NCBI GenBank assembly: GCA_030685065.1
Contig: JAUXQH010000042.1
Span: forward strand, 1 to 64,000
DNA: 64,000 nt
Source: Pseudomonadota bacterium
Lineage (GTDB): Bacteria; Myxococcota_A; UBA796; SXON01
Direction: 5' to 3'
Positions 62,220 through 64,000 of this stretch are shown here, in pieces (within the stretch, counting starts at the first letter, position 1; the number at the start of each line of letters is the position of its first letter). Position numbers and translations under genes: made by a program. Under the pieces are notes generated by a model. It made no database searches and was not told the origin of the DNA. It saw nothing but the letters and a program-made list of their open reading frames with translations.

Positions 62220-63155
62220 CTACCCGCGCACCCTCTGGACGACGCGCTTCCCGCCCATCACGACGGCCAGCGCGACCGCCCCGGCCAGGATGCCCACGAT
62301 CCCGTTCGCCAGGTGGGGCGTGGCGCCCCCGAGGATCGCACCCACGCCCGCCACGGCGCTGGCTCGCTCGGCGAGGTGCTCGATGCCGTGATGCACCGCG
62401 GGGACGCCGTGGGTGAGGATGCCTCCGCCCACGAGGAACATCGCGGCGGTGCCGGCGACGGACAGCCCCTTCATCAACCAGGGCGCCGCCTTGAGGATCC
62501 CCGCGCCCACCCCCTTCTGCAGGCGGCCGGGCTGCTGGGTGAGGTGCAGGCCCAGGTCATCGATCTTCACGATGCCCGCGACCAGGCCGTACACGCCCAC
62601 CGTCATGATTGCCGAGATGCTGAGGAGCACGGTCAGCTGGGTGACAAAGGCGCTGGTCGCGACGGACCCGAGCGTGATCGCGATGATCTCGGCCGACAAC
62701 ACGAAGTCGGTGCGGATCGCCCCCTTGATCTTCTCCTTCTCGAGCGCCACCAGATCGACCTTCGGGTCCGCCAGGGCGTCGATGAGCTCCTGGTGATGGG
62801 CCTTGTCCTCGGCGGGGTCGTGCAGGACCTTGTGCGCCAGCTTCTCGACGCCCTCGTAGCAGAGGTACAGGCCGCCCACCATCAAGAGCGGCGTGACGCC
62901 CCAGGGCGCGAACGAGCTGATGGCCAGCGCGACGGGAACCAGGATGGCCTTGTTGATCGCCGATCCCTTCGCCACGGCCCACACCACCGGCAGCTCGCGC
63001 TCGGGATCGACGCCCGACACCTGCTGGGCGTTGAGCGCCAGGTCATCGCCGAGCACACCCGCGGTCTTCTGCGTCGCCACCTTGGTGAGCACCGCGACGT
63101 CGTCCAGGATCGTGGCGATGTCGTCGATGAGCGCGAGGAGGCTGCTTCCGGCCAT
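62220..63155 (-). CDS. DUF808 family inner-membrane protein (YedI-like)
   Basis: A 311-residue protein with four to six hydrophobic helices. The family start MAGSSLLALIDDIATILDDVAV and the middle KTAGVLGDDLALNAQQVSG, NKAILVPVALAISSFAPWG and LMVGGLYLCYEGVEKLAHK match YedI. Function unknown. It follows the OmpA-like gene by 38 bp on the same strand. Confidence 0.9.
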   Translation of the reverse strand: MAGSSLLALIDDIATILDDVAVLTKVATQKTAGVLGDDLALNAQQVSGVDPERELPVVWAVAKGSAINKAILVPVALAISSFAPWGVTPLLMVGGLYLCYEGVEKLAHKVLHDPAEDKAHHQELIDALADPKVDLVALEKEKIKGAIRTDFVLSAEIIAITLGSVATSAFVTQLTVLLSISAIMTVGVYGLVAGIVKIDDLGLHLTQQPGRLQKGVGAGILKAAPWLMKGLSVAGTAAMFLVGGGILTHGVPAVHHGIEHLAERASAVAGVGAILGGATPHLANGIVGILAGAVALAVVMGGKRVVQRVRG

Positions 63156-63193
63156 TCACTAGTCCAGGTTCGAGAGAGAGACTGTCGGCGACG

Positions 63194-63841
63194 CTACTTG
63201 CCCTTGCCCCGCCCGCGGCTCCGCCCGTTCTGCTCGGCCATGAGGCGCTTGTACCCCGGCAGATCGGAGAGCACGGGCAGCAGCACGATCTCGATGCGAC
63301 GGTTCTGCGCGCGGCCGCCGGTCGAGCCGTTGGAGGCTACCGGCGCGTTGTCGGAGAAGGTGGCGGCGGAGATGTGGTCCTCCGGAAAACCGTTGGCGAC
63401 CATGTGCTGCGTGACCGCGATGGCCCGCGCGGCGCCGAGGTGCCAGTTGCTCGGGTACTCGGCGCTGCTGATGGGCTCGCTGTCGGTGTGGCCCTCGACC
63501 TGGAAGTCACGATCGCCCACGCGCTTGGCGAGGAGGCGCGTGATGTCCGCGAGGTCCTTCTTGCCGGCGGGGGACAGCTCGGACGAACCCGATGCGAACA
63601 ACACGTCGGATGCGACGGCGAGCGTGATGCGACCATCGACCACCTCGACCTTGAGCAGGCCGCGGTCGATGAGGGGCCGGAAGTCCTCCAGGAGCTCCTT
63701 GAACGACTTGAGCTGGGCTTCGGCCCGCGCATCGAGCCGGTCGACCCGGTCCTGGAGCTTCGCGTACTTGGCGTTCGACACACACCCGACGTTGGCCAGG
63801 GTGGTGGCGGAGAGGGCGGCGATCAGGAGCCAGGCGCGCAT
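63194..63841 (-). CDS. OmpA-family lipoprotein
   Basis: A 215-residue protein with signal peptide (LLIAALSATTLANVGC), a short coiled coil (KYAKLQDRVDRLDARAEAQL) and a C-terminal OmpA peptidoglycan-binding domain (LFASGSSELSPAGKKDL, FQVEGHTDSEPIS, NWHLGAARAIAV, NRRIEIVLLP). It ties the envelope to peptidoglycan, as Pal does. GAGG lies 5 nt before ATG. It starts 19 bp after the end of the transporter gene. Confidence 0.9.
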   Translation of the reverse strand: MRAWLLIAALSATTLANVGCVSNAKYAKLQDRVDRLDARAEAQLKSFKELLEDFRPLIDRGLLKVEVVDGRITLAVASDVLFASGSSELSPAGKKDLADITRLLAKRVGDRDFQVEGHTDSEPISSAEYPSNWHLGAARAIAVTQHMVANGFPEDHISAATFSDNAPVASNGSTGGRAQNRRIEIVLLPVLSDLPGYKRLMAEQNGRSRGRGKGK

Positions 63842-63860
63842 GGGGACCTCGAAGCTCGGC

Positions 63861-64000
63861 TCATGTAACAGGCGTGCGTACGGGTGTGCGCGCGGACACC
63901 GCCAATGGGCCCAACGCCAGGAGGGCGAGCGTAGCCCCGGTGACGAAGGCGGCCTCGGGCCCCGCCACGGTCCACAACGTCCCGAACAGCAGGCCCGCCG
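63861..64000 (-). CDS. C-terminal fragment of MFS-like transporter, runs off window
   Basis: Only the last 45 residues are in the window. Reading the minus strand from the edge gives AGLLFGTLWTVAGPEAAFV, then TGATLALLALGPLAVSA and a short polar tail ending PVRTPVT before TGA at 63861. This is typical of the last helix of major-facilitator transporters. The rest lies beyond 64000, so the substrate cannot be guessed. Confidence 0.65.
   Translation of the reverse strand, partial: AGLLFGTLWTVAGPEAAFVTGATLALLALGPLAVSARTPVRTPVT

Overview
The window is very GC-rich and densely packed with genes on both strands. It carries many hallmarks of a Myxococcota (deltaproteobacterial-type) genome. Three surface proteins end in a MYXO-CTERM-like tail (CGC, one hydrophobic helix, Arg-rich end). 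There are many lipoproteins with Asp/Thr-rich linkers after the lipobox, MopE-type Asp-rich repeats, FG-GAP propellers, an HmuY-family protein and poly-HAMP sensor modules. The taxonomic assignment is an inference from these traits; no rRNA or tRNA gene was recognised.

Layout. 1-1.8 kb: N-terminal part of a poly-HAMP sensor gene on the minus strand, broken by an in-frame TAG. 1.9-6.4 kb: glnS with a fused YqeY-like tail, a lipoprotein, an unknown protein and a PEGA-like lipoprotein. 6.4-6.9 kb: non-coding hairpins and four 73-bp tandem repeats. 6.9-9.6 kb: a calpain-like cysteine protease whose stop overlaps the start of a beta-helix-like lipoprotein. 9.6-17.2 kb: lipoproteins, a greB/partner/HTTM operon, a WXXGXW-repeat protein and an RluA-type pseudouridine synthase. 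17.3-21.2 kb: a three-gene ABC exporter operon whose last gene fuses an ABC-2 permease to a CPBP protease. 21.2-21.6 kb: non-coding palindromes and three 51-bp repeats. 21.6-29.7 kb: a DUF2277 protein, a large exported WD40-like protein, two translationally coupled MYXO-CTERM proteases and an HmuY-like lipoprotein whose start codon overlaps that of the divergent subtilase.

30-36.6 kb: three paralogous ATP-grasp ligases around a MYXO-CTERM protein with a degenerate zinc-protease motif, followed by a CotH-kinase lipoprotein. 36.6-43.8 kb: a near mirror-image pair of divergent operons, each ending in a paralogous FG-GAP lipoprotein; one copy is broken by a second in-frame TAG. 43.7-51.6 kb: small metabolic genes, a heavy-metal-binding protein, a geranylgeranyl-reductase-family flavoprotein, a MopE-repeat/lamin-tail lipoprotein, a small tandem-repeat protein, ThpR and a MAPEG protein. 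51.7-64 kb: a GH15 glucoamylase-like enzyme, an FHA protein next to an arylsulfotransferase-like lipoprotein, a very large SPATA20/YyaL-NHLRC2-type fusion, YehS, a hybrid histidine kinase, a DUF808 membrane protein, an OmpA-like lipoprotein and the C-terminus of an MFS-like transporter.

The most unusual points are the fusion of two thioredoxin-like proteins that are separate in most organisms (55.7-59.3 kb), the three-ATP-grasp locus, the calpain/lipoprotein pair, the overlapping divergent start codons near 28.98 kb, and two in-frame amber codons in otherwise intact repeat-protein genes, in a genome where TAG is also an ordinary terminator.
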